Positions 26,561 to 38,604 of a DNA stretch of 64,000 nucleotides are shown here, piece by piece. How positions within the stretch are numbered: position 1 is the first letter of the stretch; each line of letters starts with the position of its first letter. The notes beneath the pieces are model-generated. The model worked only from the letters and a program-made list of their open reading frames with translations. It did not search any database and was not told where the DNA came from. The stretch is from Nepenthes gracilis (Eukaryota > Streptophyta > Magnoliopsida > Caryophyllales > Nepenthaceae), in contig BSYO01000004.1 of assembly GCA_033239525.1 (NCBI GenBank), forward strand, positions 3,472,001 through 3,536,000, written 5' to 3'. A program made the translations under genes and the position numbers.

Positions 26561-27574
26561 TTTTAGATTGCTTCAACCAAGTATATGATTTAAGTAAATT
26601 AATGATACATTTGGTACTAAAGTTGTTTAAGCACTAAATGTTCTATCTTTATTCTTGGTATCTGTATTTATGGAAACTTATTTATCTGTTTTAAAATTAG
26701 TTGATTAATTTACCTAGAAGTAATTGATCATTTTTTTCTATTAATAGTTAGTACTAGTTACTCAATATGAATTTTTTTTTTATAAGTTAATAATTCGAGA
26801 ATCAAATGTCACGTTTATAAATATAAAATTAGTGGGTGTTCTAAATAACTTGTAATATGCATAGTTTCTCAAATGTATTAATTTGATTGTGACTAACATG
26901 ACACCTCTATTACAGTCTATCCCTTTAACCCTAATTGCATTCTAATTACTTTATTATTATTGTCCAAACTATCAAAAAGATATTTTGATATGATAACTTA
27001 ACCTAACTTTCTTTATTTAGAAGATTAACACTTTTATAATAAAGTGTGATTCTCCATTAATTTTGTATCTCAACAACTTTGATTGTTTTATAATATGATG
27101 GCTCATCAATATATTCATTGTTCACTCAAATATCTATGGACCTAAAATTTTTTGATATATTGGGTTTAAAATTTTAGTATTTGTTATTCGGTCCATCAAT
27201 TGCAAATTTCTCCCCAATCAAAAGTAATGGTTGAAAACTAAAATAGCAAAATAAGATTAGCATGTTGTTTTGCCAATTTGGGGAGTTAAAGTGGTGAAGT
27301 GGGAAAGGCCAGGCCTTTGTCAAATTCCCCAAAAATTGTTAGTATAGCATTTATTTTGGCAGACTAGCGTGTTTTTCTTTTATTTTTTTAACAATAGAAA
27401 ATCAATTTTAATAATATTTAATAATATAATATATTTTTGCATATTTTATGCATCAGGTAATAATAATACATATTAATAGGACTCAGACTTTTTAATATAA
27501 ATCAAACTATACCGTCCCAAATTATCTTTATTCACTTTTTCACTTGTATGTATTATCTGTTTTTTTTTAAAACC

Positions 27575-27611
<37 letters not shown>
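27575..27611. repeat. Compound (AT)n(AC)n microsatellite
   Basis: About 25 bp of AT dinucleotides run directly into about 12 bp of AC dinucleotides. Confidence 0.95.
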
Positions 27612-29720
27612 TTATGAACACCCAATAAACATTCTTACTAAACCATTGGTTGACATCGTCTTTATCTATTGATTGTTATATAAATAGATAAACAAAATAT
27701 TACTTTATTAAAAAATATTATCTAAATAATATATTTCTTAGATCATGATATATATATATATATATAGTCCAAATATGAAGCGTGTTGTCCCTATTTCTTT
27801 GTTCCTGCCCTTTCTCTGGTGGGCTAGAGAATTGAATGCCAAAGATAACTATGGGGTCGTGAAGAAGAAATGCCTAATCAGGGAAACCCTAACGGCGCAT
27901 TCCCTCTCCCGTACAAAGAAGTAACCTGCCCTCTTTCAGTCGCCAACTTTGGGTAAGCATGCTCGTTGCATGGTTGTGCTAGTAGGTCCCAAGCACAATT
28001 AATTATCAACCCAAGAAGAAAAAAAGGGCAAGGCAATTTGCTAAGACATTATTTACAATCAATGATACAAAACTTTATAAGATTTATAATTATTTTATGA
28101 ATCTTCGATTATCTTGTTATGTTACAAATCAATAATGCAAAATTAAATATTAATAATATAGTTATATATATGGTTGCGTTCCTTTTTTAAATAAATTGGT
28201 ATCAATTTCTATTAATATAGACTTAATATTCAATATTAATAAGAGTTACAGAATAATATAAAATATATATTATTGGCAGATTTTTAGATAAAACCCTCAA
28301 GTCAAAATAATGAGTGAGGTTGCCAACATTTTCTTCTTTCAATCCAAAAAACTATTATTATATTTAATTGGAGAAATCTCTTTTTGTATATCAATGATAG
28401 ATAAATTTGTCATTTATATAATATAAAAATAATTAATTTTTAATTATTTTAATAAAATTTATAAAAAACCAACCGTGTTAAAAATTATTTTTTTATCATG
28501 TCATGTTAATAAATTATTAAATCTATATCACGTCATATAAAATATTTTTAATAAATAAATACACACAAATATTTTCTTCTAAAAAATCAACATCAATAGT
28601 TGATATTTAATTAATTCAACATTTTGCTTTACTATGAATAACCTCTTATTTAATTAACGTAACTTTATCTTACGTGTTGAAATATTAAAGATCAAATCTC
28701 AACTAGTTTGTGTTTAGTAAATTCCTTCATTATTAGCAACTATATTACAAATATAAGTTCAAGAAGAGAATTCAATTTTAAAAAATTAAAATGATAAGAG
28801 AAAAGTTTTTTTGATTTATGAGACAGTTATTGTGGGGATGACTTTTTGATCTGAGACTCACAATAAATTATTTTTCTAAATTTATGTTATTTCATAAGTT
28901 ATTGTTGATATTGTCTATTTACATAATAAAGTATTAATAATTAATTAATGGGATATTTTTATTGATTTTGAAAAATTATTTTAAAAAATAAACAATATTT
29001 ATATGTTCTTTTAAAAGTACTTTGTTAATTTTTTCTTAAAAATATATTAAAATGACGAGAAACTTATAAATTTCAATCAGACACTTACAAAACTTATTTA
29101 AAACTTGTTTAAAAAAATCATTTTTTGAAATTATTACCGAAGAATCATCAAATTCCTACGGCACGGCATGTTAATTTCCTGGTACGTTTGTTTGATTGAT
29201 TTGACATAAATTAGGTCACAGATATCAAAGATGAAGATGATTACGATGAATAGAAATCCCACTGATTGAGCAGATAAGCTTCAAAGCCACTATGATTGAA
29301 GAACACGACACTCTTGCTTACCTCAAAAAATTAATATATTTTTAATATTATTTTTTATTATATTAACAATTAAACATTTTAATATTTTATAAAAAAGTTA
29401 ATAAAAATATTTATATGTTATATTATTTTAATATATTAAATATTTAATTATTAAATTATAAATAATTCAACAGTTAAAAAAATCACAGTATACTTGCTCA
29501 TTGGTTTGTGAAAGTCTTCTAATTTTCATTTTCCTGCCGTCTCTCTCATTTTGTATTTCTTAATTATTATATATTTTAATATGGTGAATGAGTGGATAAT
29601 TTGTTGGATCCTTGTCACGCACATAGATAATAATTTATCAATTATTAAAAAAATATTATTTATCCCATTTAATTATAATTATTTTATAATCTAATTTTTA
29701 CATGTAATATCCATTTAATT

Positions 29721-29825
29721 TATATATATATTTATTTTTAATCCTATTAGACTCTATATATAAATAACAAATTCTAATTAAAATTTAAATAAGTAAGATA
29801 AGTAATATATTTTGTCAGATTTGAT
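29721..29825 (+). repeat. Left copy of 104-bp direct repeat flanking the GC-rich element
   Basis: It reads TATATATATTTATTTTTAAT... through ...TTTGTCAGATTTGAT and recurs at 36097-36200 with only two substitutions in the non-microsatellite part and no indel. The GC-rich element begins at the next base. Confidence 0.9.
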
Positions 29826-30550
29826 AGATTTTCTGTACGGTTGAGGTTATTAAAGCTCTGTCTCGTTTGTGTTTATCTCCTAAGGAAACTATCTGGGAGC
29901 TTCCTTCCACGTCTTTGAGGAGGCAGGCGTGGAGAAGGAAAGGGTTTCTTTGGAAGCTTTGGAAGTCGGGGGTGAGCCCAGGAAGCTTCTCTCTTTAAAT
30001 CTCTTTGTTTTTGCGTGTGTCACTCTCTGTCCTCTCTCCTTGCCAAGTGGCTTTGCTGCGTATTTATAGTGAGGCCAAGATTCGTTGAGGAGTGGACACG
30101 TGCGCCGTCCATCCAACGGTTGAAGTCTTTGGACCAGCGGCTTTCTTTAGTTACTCTGGCGCGTGCGGGAATGGCATGCGGACGGCGCCATACTGACCTT
30201 TGCATGTCGGGTGTGCGGGATTTAGATATCTTCATCGATTTGACTAGGCGTACTCTGCGGATGCGCGGCGCGGTAGGCATAGAGCTTTCTTGGAAGCCGT
30301 CGAAATAGGCGATTGGCATTCCAGTCATGGACGGGTGGTTCTCGGACGAGTGCGAGTCCTTCTTGAAGCTCGCGGTCTTGAGAGGAGTGAGCACGGCCTC
30401 TTGCGAAGTCCTCTGGAAAGTCTGAGAGATTCTTCTTGACTTCTTGGCCGCTCGGGTGGTAAGGAGTCTCACAGGCTCGGCCCTTGGACCATTGACTGCT
30501 CGCGGGGTTCCTACAGGCCTCTTCTATTTGGGCCGTGCTTTTATGGGCCT
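29826..30550 (+). repeat. 5' LTR of the GC-rich element, 5'-truncated
   Basis: Promoter-like TATTTATAGTGAGGCC lies at about 30061-30076. It aligns to the right LTR from AGATTTTCTG (29826 versus about 35431) onward. The downstream end is not certain because no clear primer-binding site follows. Confidence 0.65.
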
Positions 30551-31289
30551 TTATCTTGGGGCCCACACAGCCCCCGTACGAAGGATCGAGGTTCTCGGTC
30601 GTTTTGGCATGGAAGTCATTGCCCTTTGGTTATCGTTATGCATGTTTTTGCCTTTGGGGATCATACATCCTTCGGATTGCAAGGCTTAGCCTGAATCCTT
30701 AGAGCTCGACCTTTTTGAATACTCGGACGGGGTCGAGTTTTCATGGTGCGACTTTGTAGAACCGATTTAGGAAGGACAGGTTTTTTGGGTTTGTTGACCT
30801 CTGGGGCCCGGCCCATTGAGGTCGCTGGCAGCCCAAGTTTTGTGTTCGACCATTGGGGCCACCTACAGGAGCTGCTCGGGTTGGAAAGCGTCACATGCGT
30901 CAGGAAACGCACGCCTTGATGGCGCGTTCTTGTGTTGACTTTCCGGCAATTAGTTGCCCTGGACGTCGTGCCCTCGGACTTTTCGGGCCGTTGCCTCCTG
31001 AGCATTAAATGCGTATCTTCTTGTGGCCGCCACGATCGGGCGTCTTGGAAAGAACATTTGCAGGACTTTGGGGCGAATGGCACATTGATGTGTGGCAAGA
31101 AGCGTGAGTGCATTTTCCGTGCTCTAGCGTTATTTAAACCCTTCGTTGCCCTTGGTTTTGCTTTGTCTTCCGTTTCCTTCTTCCCGGGCTTCGTTTACTC
31201 TTTCTCTCTTTGGCTCTCATGGCGCTGGTTAGAAATATTGCGTCCAGTGGCCTTTCGACAAACTTCGGGAGATCCGGACCGTCTTAGGA

Positions 31290-33190
31290 AACTGAGTCCA
31301 TGGCCATGGTGATTAGGAGCCGCACGAGAGGAGTCTTTGTTCCCTCGGACGGCTTCATTACCCGTTTATGAGGCCCACCTTAAGGTGGACTGCGGTTTTC
31401 CATTCACATTGGACCTTCCATGACATCATGAAGGAGCTTGGTGTGCCTCTTGCAAGGCTCACGTAGAATCACGATGAAATTATCACAGTTTTCCTTGTGC
31501 GTCTTCTTTGATGCCGTAAGAAGACCTGACCCCTCTTATAGTCGAGTCTTTGTTTCGCTCACGAGAACCACTGTTTGGATCGTGATGACTCCGCAAGAAA
31601 TTCTCCTCATTGGCGGTGGTAATCTGACTCCACGAGAGGGTGGAAGGATAAGTTCTTCTTCCTTGGCGTACATGAGCCTTTGGGCCATTCGATACATGGG
31701 GAATGTGGCTGGCGGTGTTGCTCGACCCTTCGAGAGAGGAGCGGAAGGAGGTGAAGGCACGCCGCGAGACTTGGTCTTGGCAATCTGTAGTCTTTCATTG
31801 AGCAAGCGCAACCTCGGTTGGCGACAAGCTCGGGGCGGCCCAGTGGGGAATCACGGGACCGAGTCTCTGATCCCGGTTCCTCCATGGGGATCCATGCGAG
31901 GCTCCTCGGGTGATGATGAGGATTTTGACATCGAGGGCACGAGTGACGATGGCGTGTTTGTCTCTCTGCCCACGAGGTTGGGAGGCTGCTCTTTTCGAGC
32001 CTTCGAGACACAGGGTCCCATCCTTGTTTCTCTTTGCCAAATATTTAAATGCAGGGCTTCCCCGGAGAATGCTTGAGGCGGAGCAGGGGGGACATACGAG
32101 TCCCAAGCTTCCCGTGATGAAGATGGTGATGACGATGTCCCTCTCGATCAGAGGAGGAGGGCTGGAGCCTCTCTTCACGGCCCCTCGGGATGGTGGCTCC
32201 GCCTTCTTTGCCAGCGCTGCTAATCTGCTACTGGCCGGCGAGTTTTCCTCGAGTGCACGGTCTCGGACATTATTTTATGATGACTTTTCTTTCTTAGGAG
32301 CTCTGCTACTTTGCTGGTGGCCAGCTTGGGTAAGATTGATCATCCTTGGGGACATAGGAGGCGGGAGAGCCGCGAGGACTACGAAGGAGAGCCCGGTGAA
32401 ATAGTCCAGGGAGATGGTGGAGGCGAGGCGGTTGCTGAGGCTCTCGGGGCGACTTGGCGAACCTTGGGCGACTCAGGATTAGCCCAGGGTCGTGGCCCCG
32501 GAGCGGAGCCAGCGGGGTTTAGGAAGCGACCGCAGTCCGTGTCCCGAGTGGAGTGCGGCCCGAGGGATGACCCTCTGGTTTACGAGGTAGCATCTTTTGC
32601 TTCCTTCGTTCTTTTATTTGCCTTTTATTGTTCATGCTCACGGTTTCCTTGTGGCGGCTTGGCGTTTGATAGCCGGCCTTGGTGCCTTAGGGGCTGAGTG
32701 GGAGCAATCGCTTGATCCGTCACAGAGCGAGGTCTTGAATGCCGCTCGTGAAGCCATGCGGCGGGCGGAGCGGAGCTTCTTTGAGGCCAAGAGAGATGCT
32801 TCTCTTGAAACCCGGCCAATAAAGACACTGCGACTCAAGCGGAGAGCCTCCTTCGAGGCGGATCCTCTCTTTGGAGGAGAGATTAGGGCGTCCGTGCGGA
32901 TTGCTCGAATGGCTCTGTCTTTGGACGATAGAGATTCAGGATAGCGTTAACATGTCTTGCATGCAGGAGTGGCGCGGCTGGTCGTCGCGGTTTCACCTTG
33001 GCGTCCTTGATCCCGGAATGGGCGCTTTGAGTGTGGAGGATGCATGCGGCATTGATGGCCGAGCCTTTCCCAGTCTTCCTCGGGGGGGCACGATAGCGGA
33101 CCTCATGCTGAAGGCGGTCCGTGGAAGCGGCCGGGGTCTTCGAGGAGCTCATGAGGCTCGAGGCAGAAGAGGCAGTAGGCGATCTCTTGA
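31290..33190 (+). pseudogene. Frameshifted gag-like coding remnants (putative gypsy-type, PF04195-like)
   Basis: Short in-frame pieces in consecutive frames read SDGFITR, then YEAHLKVDCGFPFTLD, then FHDIMKELGVPLARLT, then NHDEIITVFLVRLL, between about 31345 and 31510. This word order resembles the 'putative gypsy type transposon' family (Pfam PF04195), recalled from knowledge and not searched. An Ala/Glu-rich helical segment (NAAREAMRRAERSFFEAKRD) lies at about 32737-32797, as expected for the coiled coil that often follows. Frame changes every few tens of bases show that the ORF is broken. No pol follows. Confidence 0.5.
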
Positions 33191-33504
33191 TGTATCGTCC
33201 ACTTGCCCTTTTATTATTATTATTTTATTTCTTTCCTCATACTTGTACAGGAGTTTCTTTTTTATGAATAAGACTTGGCCTTTTTCCTTCAAAGCTTTGG
33301 ACATTCCTTTTTATGCCTCGTTTGTCGCTCCCTTTTCTTTTCTTGTGCGTGTTTGACGCGTTGCCGCCTTGACTTTTCGTCCCATGTCAGTGCTTTTCGG
33401 GCCTTTTTTTTTTCACGCGGGCTTTAGGCGCTAGTCTTTTGAGGGCTTCTAGCCCTTAGGCTCCGGCGTGCCTTAGCGCGTTGAACTTCAGCGTTATGGC
33501 CTCG

Positions 33505-34110
33505 AGGCCGGCCTCACCAGGGCCCTTTGGTCACCCGGGTTTTTGGAGACCTCGGGTCAGGCCTCACGGGGCCGCACAGTGGTCGCGGCCAGTTTTTGGA
33601 GGCCTCGGGGCCGGTCTGCAGGGACCGCACAGTCACGGCTAGGTTTCTTCGGGGAGGCCTCGAGGCCGGTCTCTGCGACCACTGGTCACGGCCAGGTTTT
33701 GGAGGCCTCGGGCTCGGTCTCTGGGGCCACTTCCAGTCGGTCGGTTTTTCTGGAGGCCTCGGGCAGGGTCTCTGCGGCCGCCTGGTCACTGCCGGAGTTT
33801 TCCAGCCTCGAGCCCGATCTGCAGGACCGCTTTGTCACGGATTAGGTTTTCTGGAGGCCTCGAGGCCGGTCTGCAGGGCCGCTGGTCACGGCAGGAGTTT
33901 CTGGAGGCCTCGAGGCCGGTCTGGGGCCGCCCAGTCCTGACCGGGTTTTAAGGCCTCGAGCGCCGGGCGTCTGGGGCCGCACAGTCGCGGCTTTGATTTT
34001 TACTGGAGGCCTCGAGGGCCGGTCTGCAGGAGTCACGACGGCAGTTTTTTGAGGCCTCGGGGCCGGTCTGCAGGGGCCAGCACAGTCCACCAGCCAGGTT
34101 TTTACGGAGG
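33505..34110 (+). repeat. 50-bp GC-rich minisatellite inside the element
   Basis: About 11-12 degenerate copies of a unit centred on TTTTGGAGGCCTCGAGGCCG occur at steps near 50 bp (33538, 33593, 33647, 33696, 33747, 33797, 33847, 33897, 33946, 33996, 34046). Each unit carries an AGGCCT palindrome and a GTCACGG-type word. The long open frames on both strands here are composition artefacts. Confidence 0.85.
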
Positions 34111-35214
34111 ATGCGTGGATTGCCGACGGCTTCCTGTACTCCGTGGCAGGTCTTCGTAGGAAGCGGTTGAGGAGAGAACATGGAAACTCTTGTGTCGGAA
34201 AAATGCACATTTATTAGCATGTTTTTCTTACATGGGGTGGTACTCGAGCTTTTGTCCCTTTTTCTCCTTTCTCTCTCTTCTTTTTTTTTTTTTTTTTTTT
34301 AGTCCGCTTATTATGGCCTTGCCCTTGGCGGCGTGACCGGCCCCCTTCCATTCTGCTCAAGGCCGTGCCGTCTTCGAGGAAGTGGTCAAGGTACCCTCTG
34401 TTGCCCGGCCGCTCGAGTTCGCACAGGAGCTTTGCGTCCTCGGTGTAAGTGGCCTTGGGCTGCCGTGTGTCTTGATTACTCCCATTGGTCACCTCCCTCA
34501 AGGGTGCTTCAACGCCTTTGGCCATCGAGAACCTTTGCGTCCACGATTGCCTCGGGACGTTGGTGTAGGAGTCCCGCGAAGACCCGATAGGGCTTGGATA
34601 TTTTTCCCCGGACGGTGTTGGGAGTGTCCCAGTGGGCGCTCGCCCATGCACTTCCTTCCCACCTCGGGGGCGGGGGTCTTGGTCTTTGCCGGCGAGTTGC
34701 TCCCATGCCTTGGTCCCGAGCAGTCTTCGAGGAAGCCTTTTAGGCCCCTTCTTGAAGGGCCGGGCTCATGGATTTCTTTGTTGAGTAGTCCCTCAGCTAC
34801 TTTGGAAACCAGCACTGGCCCTTAGTCGTCGGAGCGGCCTTGGGCCTTGAGCTTTCGGAGCGTGGGCTTACGGGTGTCACTTTGTCGCTTGTGGAAGTGC
34901 GGACAACCACCCTTGCTTGTCCACCTTCTGCGCCGACTTACGCGGCCCCAGTGCGGGGCAGCCTTGCTGTTACTGCCGCCGTAGAGAGGTATTCGTAAAT
35001 GGTCTTTTCCTCGGAGTGGACGTCTTTGTCTTATCTGCTGAACATTTTGTTTGCTTGTTCTTTGGGGGATGGGAAACGCTAGGTTTTTGTTCTTCGCTTT
35101 TATTGTTCCCACGCGGCGCGATGTTGCGTTCGGGTTCCGGGGTCTCGGGACGTCGGCTAGTTGGAGATGGTGAGGGCGAGTCCTCGGGTGACTTGCTATG
35201 GTAGAGATGTGGGA

Positions 35215-36072
35215 TGTTGACCACCTGCGGGGATCTCTCGGGGACCCCGAGGCTCGTTAATGAGGGTGCGTCGATACGGTCCAGTAGTTTCACCGTGACA
35301 CCCGAGTGGGTGAGGTGTTAGATGCGAGATGAGGCTGAGGCCAGGATGTTTTAAGTGGAAAACCTCCTCTTGAATGGGGAGGAAAAAACCGGTAGGCTCG
35401 GGGCTGTAAAGTTTCACTATATGGATTGGAGATTTTCTGAGTACGGTTGTGAGGTTATTCCCTTCTCTCTTCTTTGGAAGCTTTGGAAGTCGGGGTATTT
35501 GGGAAGCTTCTCTCTTTCGTCTCTGTTTTTATTATTCGTCCCTCTCTCCTCCTCTCTCCTTGCAAAAGTGGCTTTCTTTGCGTATTTTATAGTGGAGGCC
35601 AGGGTCGTTGGGGGAGTGGACACGTGCGGAGTCCATCCAACGGTTGAGTCTTTGGACCAGGCTTTCTTTAGTTACGGCGCGTGCGGGAATGGCATGCGGA
35701 CGGCGCGTGACCTGCATGTGTCGGGTGTGCGGGATTTAGATATCTTACTCCGATTTGACTAGGCATGCTTTCTGCGGATGCGGCGTGCGATGGCATAGAG
35801 CTTTCTTGGAAGCGTCGAAATAGGCCGTTGGCATTCGGAGTCATGGACGGGTGGTTCTCGGGCCAGTGCGAGTCCCTTTGCAAGCTCGCGGTCTTGAGAG
35901 GAGTGAACAACTCTTACGAAGTCCTCGGAAAGTCGAGAAGGTGTAGCTTGGCTGGCAGCGACTTGGGTGGTAAGGAGTCTCTGGGCTCTACTCTCTGCCC
36001 TTGGACCATTTGACCTGCTCGCGGGTTACTCTGGCCTCTTATTTGGGCCGTCTTTTATGCGCTATCTTTGGT
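35215..36072 (+). repeat. 3' LTR of the GC-rich element
   Basis: It probably begins at TGTTGACCACC after the purine-rich GAGATGTGGGA, and ends near ATCTTTGG. TATA-like TATTTTATAGTGGAGG lies at about 35582-35597. It is homologous to the left LTR from about 35431. Confidence 0.6.
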
Positions 36073-36078
36073 CAAATG

Positions 36079-36105
<27 letters not shown>
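36079..36105. repeat. (AT)n tract at the element's right edge
   Basis: Alternating AT sits exactly at the junction between the truncated right LTR (GGTCAAATG) and the right copy of the 104-bp repeat. Confidence 0.9.
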
Positions 36106-36110
<5 letters not shown>

Positions 36111-36200
36111 TTTTAATCCTATTAGACTCTATATATAAATAACAAATTATAATTAAATTTTAAATAAGTAAGATAAGTAATATATTTTGTCAGATTTGAT
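36097..36200 (+). repeat. Right copy of 104-bp direct repeat
   Basis: Nearly identical to 29721-29825. Downstream sequence (GATCTAGAACAC) differs from the element sequence that follows the left copy. Confidence 0.9.
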
Positions 36201-36610
36201 GATCTAGAACACAAAGTTCAGTGGAAGCTGATGTGGACGAGTTGGGCAACTGGTTGTAAATGACCATTAAATATATTATATTTTTATTATATAAACTTTT
36301 AACATAGTTAAAATAAATATATATAATTTTATTTTTATATGATTTAAATATTAATCAAATAAATAAGCATATAAATAATCTGATAAATTTGGTAGTGATG
36401 GTCAGTTTGTATGACGATAGATATTGATTGTTGACCTTTAGTTAAAAATTATATATTTTTTGTAGTCTATAAATTTAAAAATATAGCAGCTATTCCGTAA
36501 TAATTATTTTTAATCATCTAATAATTATTTTTTTTCCAGTTTCTCAAAGCTCTAAGAAAAAAATTATAATTTTAATTGAAAAGGTTAACATAAAATTGTA
36601 ATTTCAAGCC
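36201..36610. other. AT-rich intergenic DNA, nothing recognised
   Basis: No frame, repeat or transposon signal stands out here. Confidence 0.5.
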
Positions 36611-36869
36611 CCCAATTGCGGATCCGGGGAACGTTCTTCTCATTCTTTTCACTTATAGAGAAGAACCGTCATTCTCCTCATCTGAACCGTCAGATATAAA
36701 ATTCGACGACCCACACGTTTTGAATGGATAATATAACGTGGACTGCTCGATTTTAAATTTAATCATCAAAAATACGTAACCGTCGAATTTTATATCCGAC
36801 GGTCCAGATTAAAAGAAGGATGATCTTTCTCTACTGGAGAGAATGATGCCTCCTTAATCTCCCAATTGC
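36611..36869. mobile_element. Mutator-like fold-back MITE, copy 2
   Basis: A 241-bp element (36620-36860) is flanked by a 9-bp duplication, CCCAATTGC (36611-36619 and 36861-36869). It shares its layout and words with 6239-6470: GGATCCGGGG start, ATATAAAATTCGACG, GGATAATATAACGTGGAC and AATACGTAACCGTCGAATTT. Its terminal inverted arms are as long as in copy 1. The different target duplication shows independent insertion of the same family. Confidence 0.88.
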
Positions 36870-38604
36870 AGCCTCCAAATCCCATTAAACACCAAATATC
36901 ACTACTGCTACAAAAAAAAAAAAGATTTTAGTTGGATATTTTTAATTAAAGACGGATAAATTTTTTTTAAAAAGTGAAATAATATTATAAAAATAGTTTT
37001 ATTGATTCTAAAATTTCATCCCACCATTAAATATAATATGTAAAAAATCAAAAAAGAAATTAATTATTTAAAAATATTATTTATATATTAAATTTTAGAG
37101 TAATGAATTTTTTGAATCAGGATACCCTAATTTAAAAGTAGGCTATGGCGTCAAAATAAACCTATCAACGAGTACGGACGTTTCCCAAGAGAAGTAACCT
37201 CTCTAGAAGTAGATGCGGTACAATTTTAAGAGTGTTGTTATGGTCATCGTAATTTTCTTAGATATTACATCTGTGTAATATTTAATATATATTTAATTAA
37301 ATAATTTAAATATTTTTTATTTTATTATTATTTTTTTAATTTTTAATTTTGACTATTAATTATATATAAAAGCACAAAGAGTAAAAGGATCATAAAAAAT
37401 TAAAAATAAAAAATAATTAAATAATATTATATAAATAATTTAAATGACTATTCTTATATTTTTAATTTAATTTTTTAACAATTAATAACACACTTTGAAT
37501 GAACATAACAGTATAAATAGTTGAACGACCATAACATCACTCTAATTTTAAAATAAAAATTCTACTTATCTAATATATATATATATTTATATATGACATT
37601 TTAATTTTTAGTTTTTTAAATTTTAATAAATTTCACTTATTGAGTATGAATTATAGAAGGATAAGATAAATATCACTAGTCATTTTAAAATAAAATTGAG
37701 TCATTTTATTAATATATTTTTTAAAAAATTTATTAAGTGTAATTAAAATGTGTAAAGTTTTATTCATAGATGGTTAAAAAACTAAGCTTAGTTAATTTTT
37801 TTATTGTATATGACGATAATTGGTGAAGTAAATGGTTAAGCTGAAGATATATATATTTTAAATATAATTTTTAAAATTTAGATAAATATTAAGTTAAAAA
37901 AAGTATCTCAGTAAATTATTTTCATGATTAATTTTTTTTTTAAAAATATAATTTTTTTATTTTAGACAATTATCAAGTTTAAGAAAATTATCTCAATATA
38001 ATATTTTTTATAATTTAACATTTTTTATAAATATTATTTATTTAAAAATATTTAAAAATATTTTAAATAAAATACTATATTCAAAAAATAATTATAAATA
38101 ATAAATATCTATAAATCTGTCTGATTTCAATAGGCATAGTTATTATTTAATAGAAAATGTCACAGTTAAAAATTAGCAAGCGATAAAAAAAAAGCATTTT
38201 ATTTGAATAATTATAAAAAAGAACAACAAACTCTAAAATTAAAAGGGGGAGAGAGAGAGAGAGAGAGAGATTAGACAATCAAATAAATTAAATGAATTGC
38301 TTATTTCGCCGTCGATCTTCTCTCTTCCTTCTTTCTCTGCTGCAAGCCGACGACAATCTCCTGCCTGTCAAGATTGTCCCACCGCCTTTCTCTGTCCTCT
38401 CACTTGCTCTTTCTCTTTTCTGTCTCTCCCTCTGAGTTTCAAACCCTAGCCCTTGATGCGTAATCCTTAGTTTCCGATTCAGTACCGTGCTTCTTCCTCC
38501 GTAGAAGAAATTATCCATTTTATCCGTCTGCGAAATACTACATTTTTAATTACCGAATCTGGCTGTGGGAAATTGGCTCCTGTAGTGTACTCATCAGTCG
38601 GTTG
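36870..38604 (+). promoter_or_regulatory. AT-rich flank, (GA)n tract and 5' leader of the DUF632 gene
   Basis: Up to about 38240 the sequence is AT-rich without features. A (GA)n tract at 38249-38270 is followed by a pyrimidine-rich stretch (38310-38440), as is usual around plant transcription starts. An upstream ATG at 38291 opens a short frame ending near 38435, which would be a uORF if transcription starts before it. No clear TATA box was fixed. Confidence 0.45.

Larger units (their letters stand above)
19602..29720. other. Ten kilobases of AT-rich intergenic DNA
   Basis: No convincing exon, tRNA, or transposon protein signature was seen on either strand. Contents are A/T runs, microsatellites (separate entries), a CT-rich tract at 22560-22850, a short GC-richer block at 26216-26540, and another at 27780-28020 with no recognisable frame. 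Confidence 0.6.
29826..36075 (+). mobile_element. GC-rich degenerate Gypsy-type LTR element, end-truncated
   Basis: Base composition changes abruptly at both edges. The left LTR-like block (29826 to about 30550) matches the right one (about 35431-36072) in long collinear words such as GGAGTGGACACGTGCG, GGGAATGGCATGCGGACGGC and CTCGCGGTCTTGAGAGGAGT, but with very many small indels. The right LTR seems to start earlier, at TGTTGACCACC 35215, so the left copy lacks its first 200 bp or so. The right copy stops near ATCTTTGG, where the left copy continues GGCCCACACAG. The interior holds gag-like fragments, a purine-rich stretch and a minisatellite, but no recognisable integrase or reverse transcriptase. 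It is flanked by 104-bp direct repeats rather than a 5-bp duplication. Confidence 0.72.

Noticed and set aside
30020..30472. 150-codon minus-strand frame
   Set aside because: It lies inside the 5' LTR of the GC-rich element and is not kept in the 3' LTR.
33514..34220. Several long open frames on both strands
   Set aside because: They fall in the GC-rich 50-bp minisatellite, where stop codons are rare; their periodic Arg/Pro/Gly sequence mirrors the repeat.
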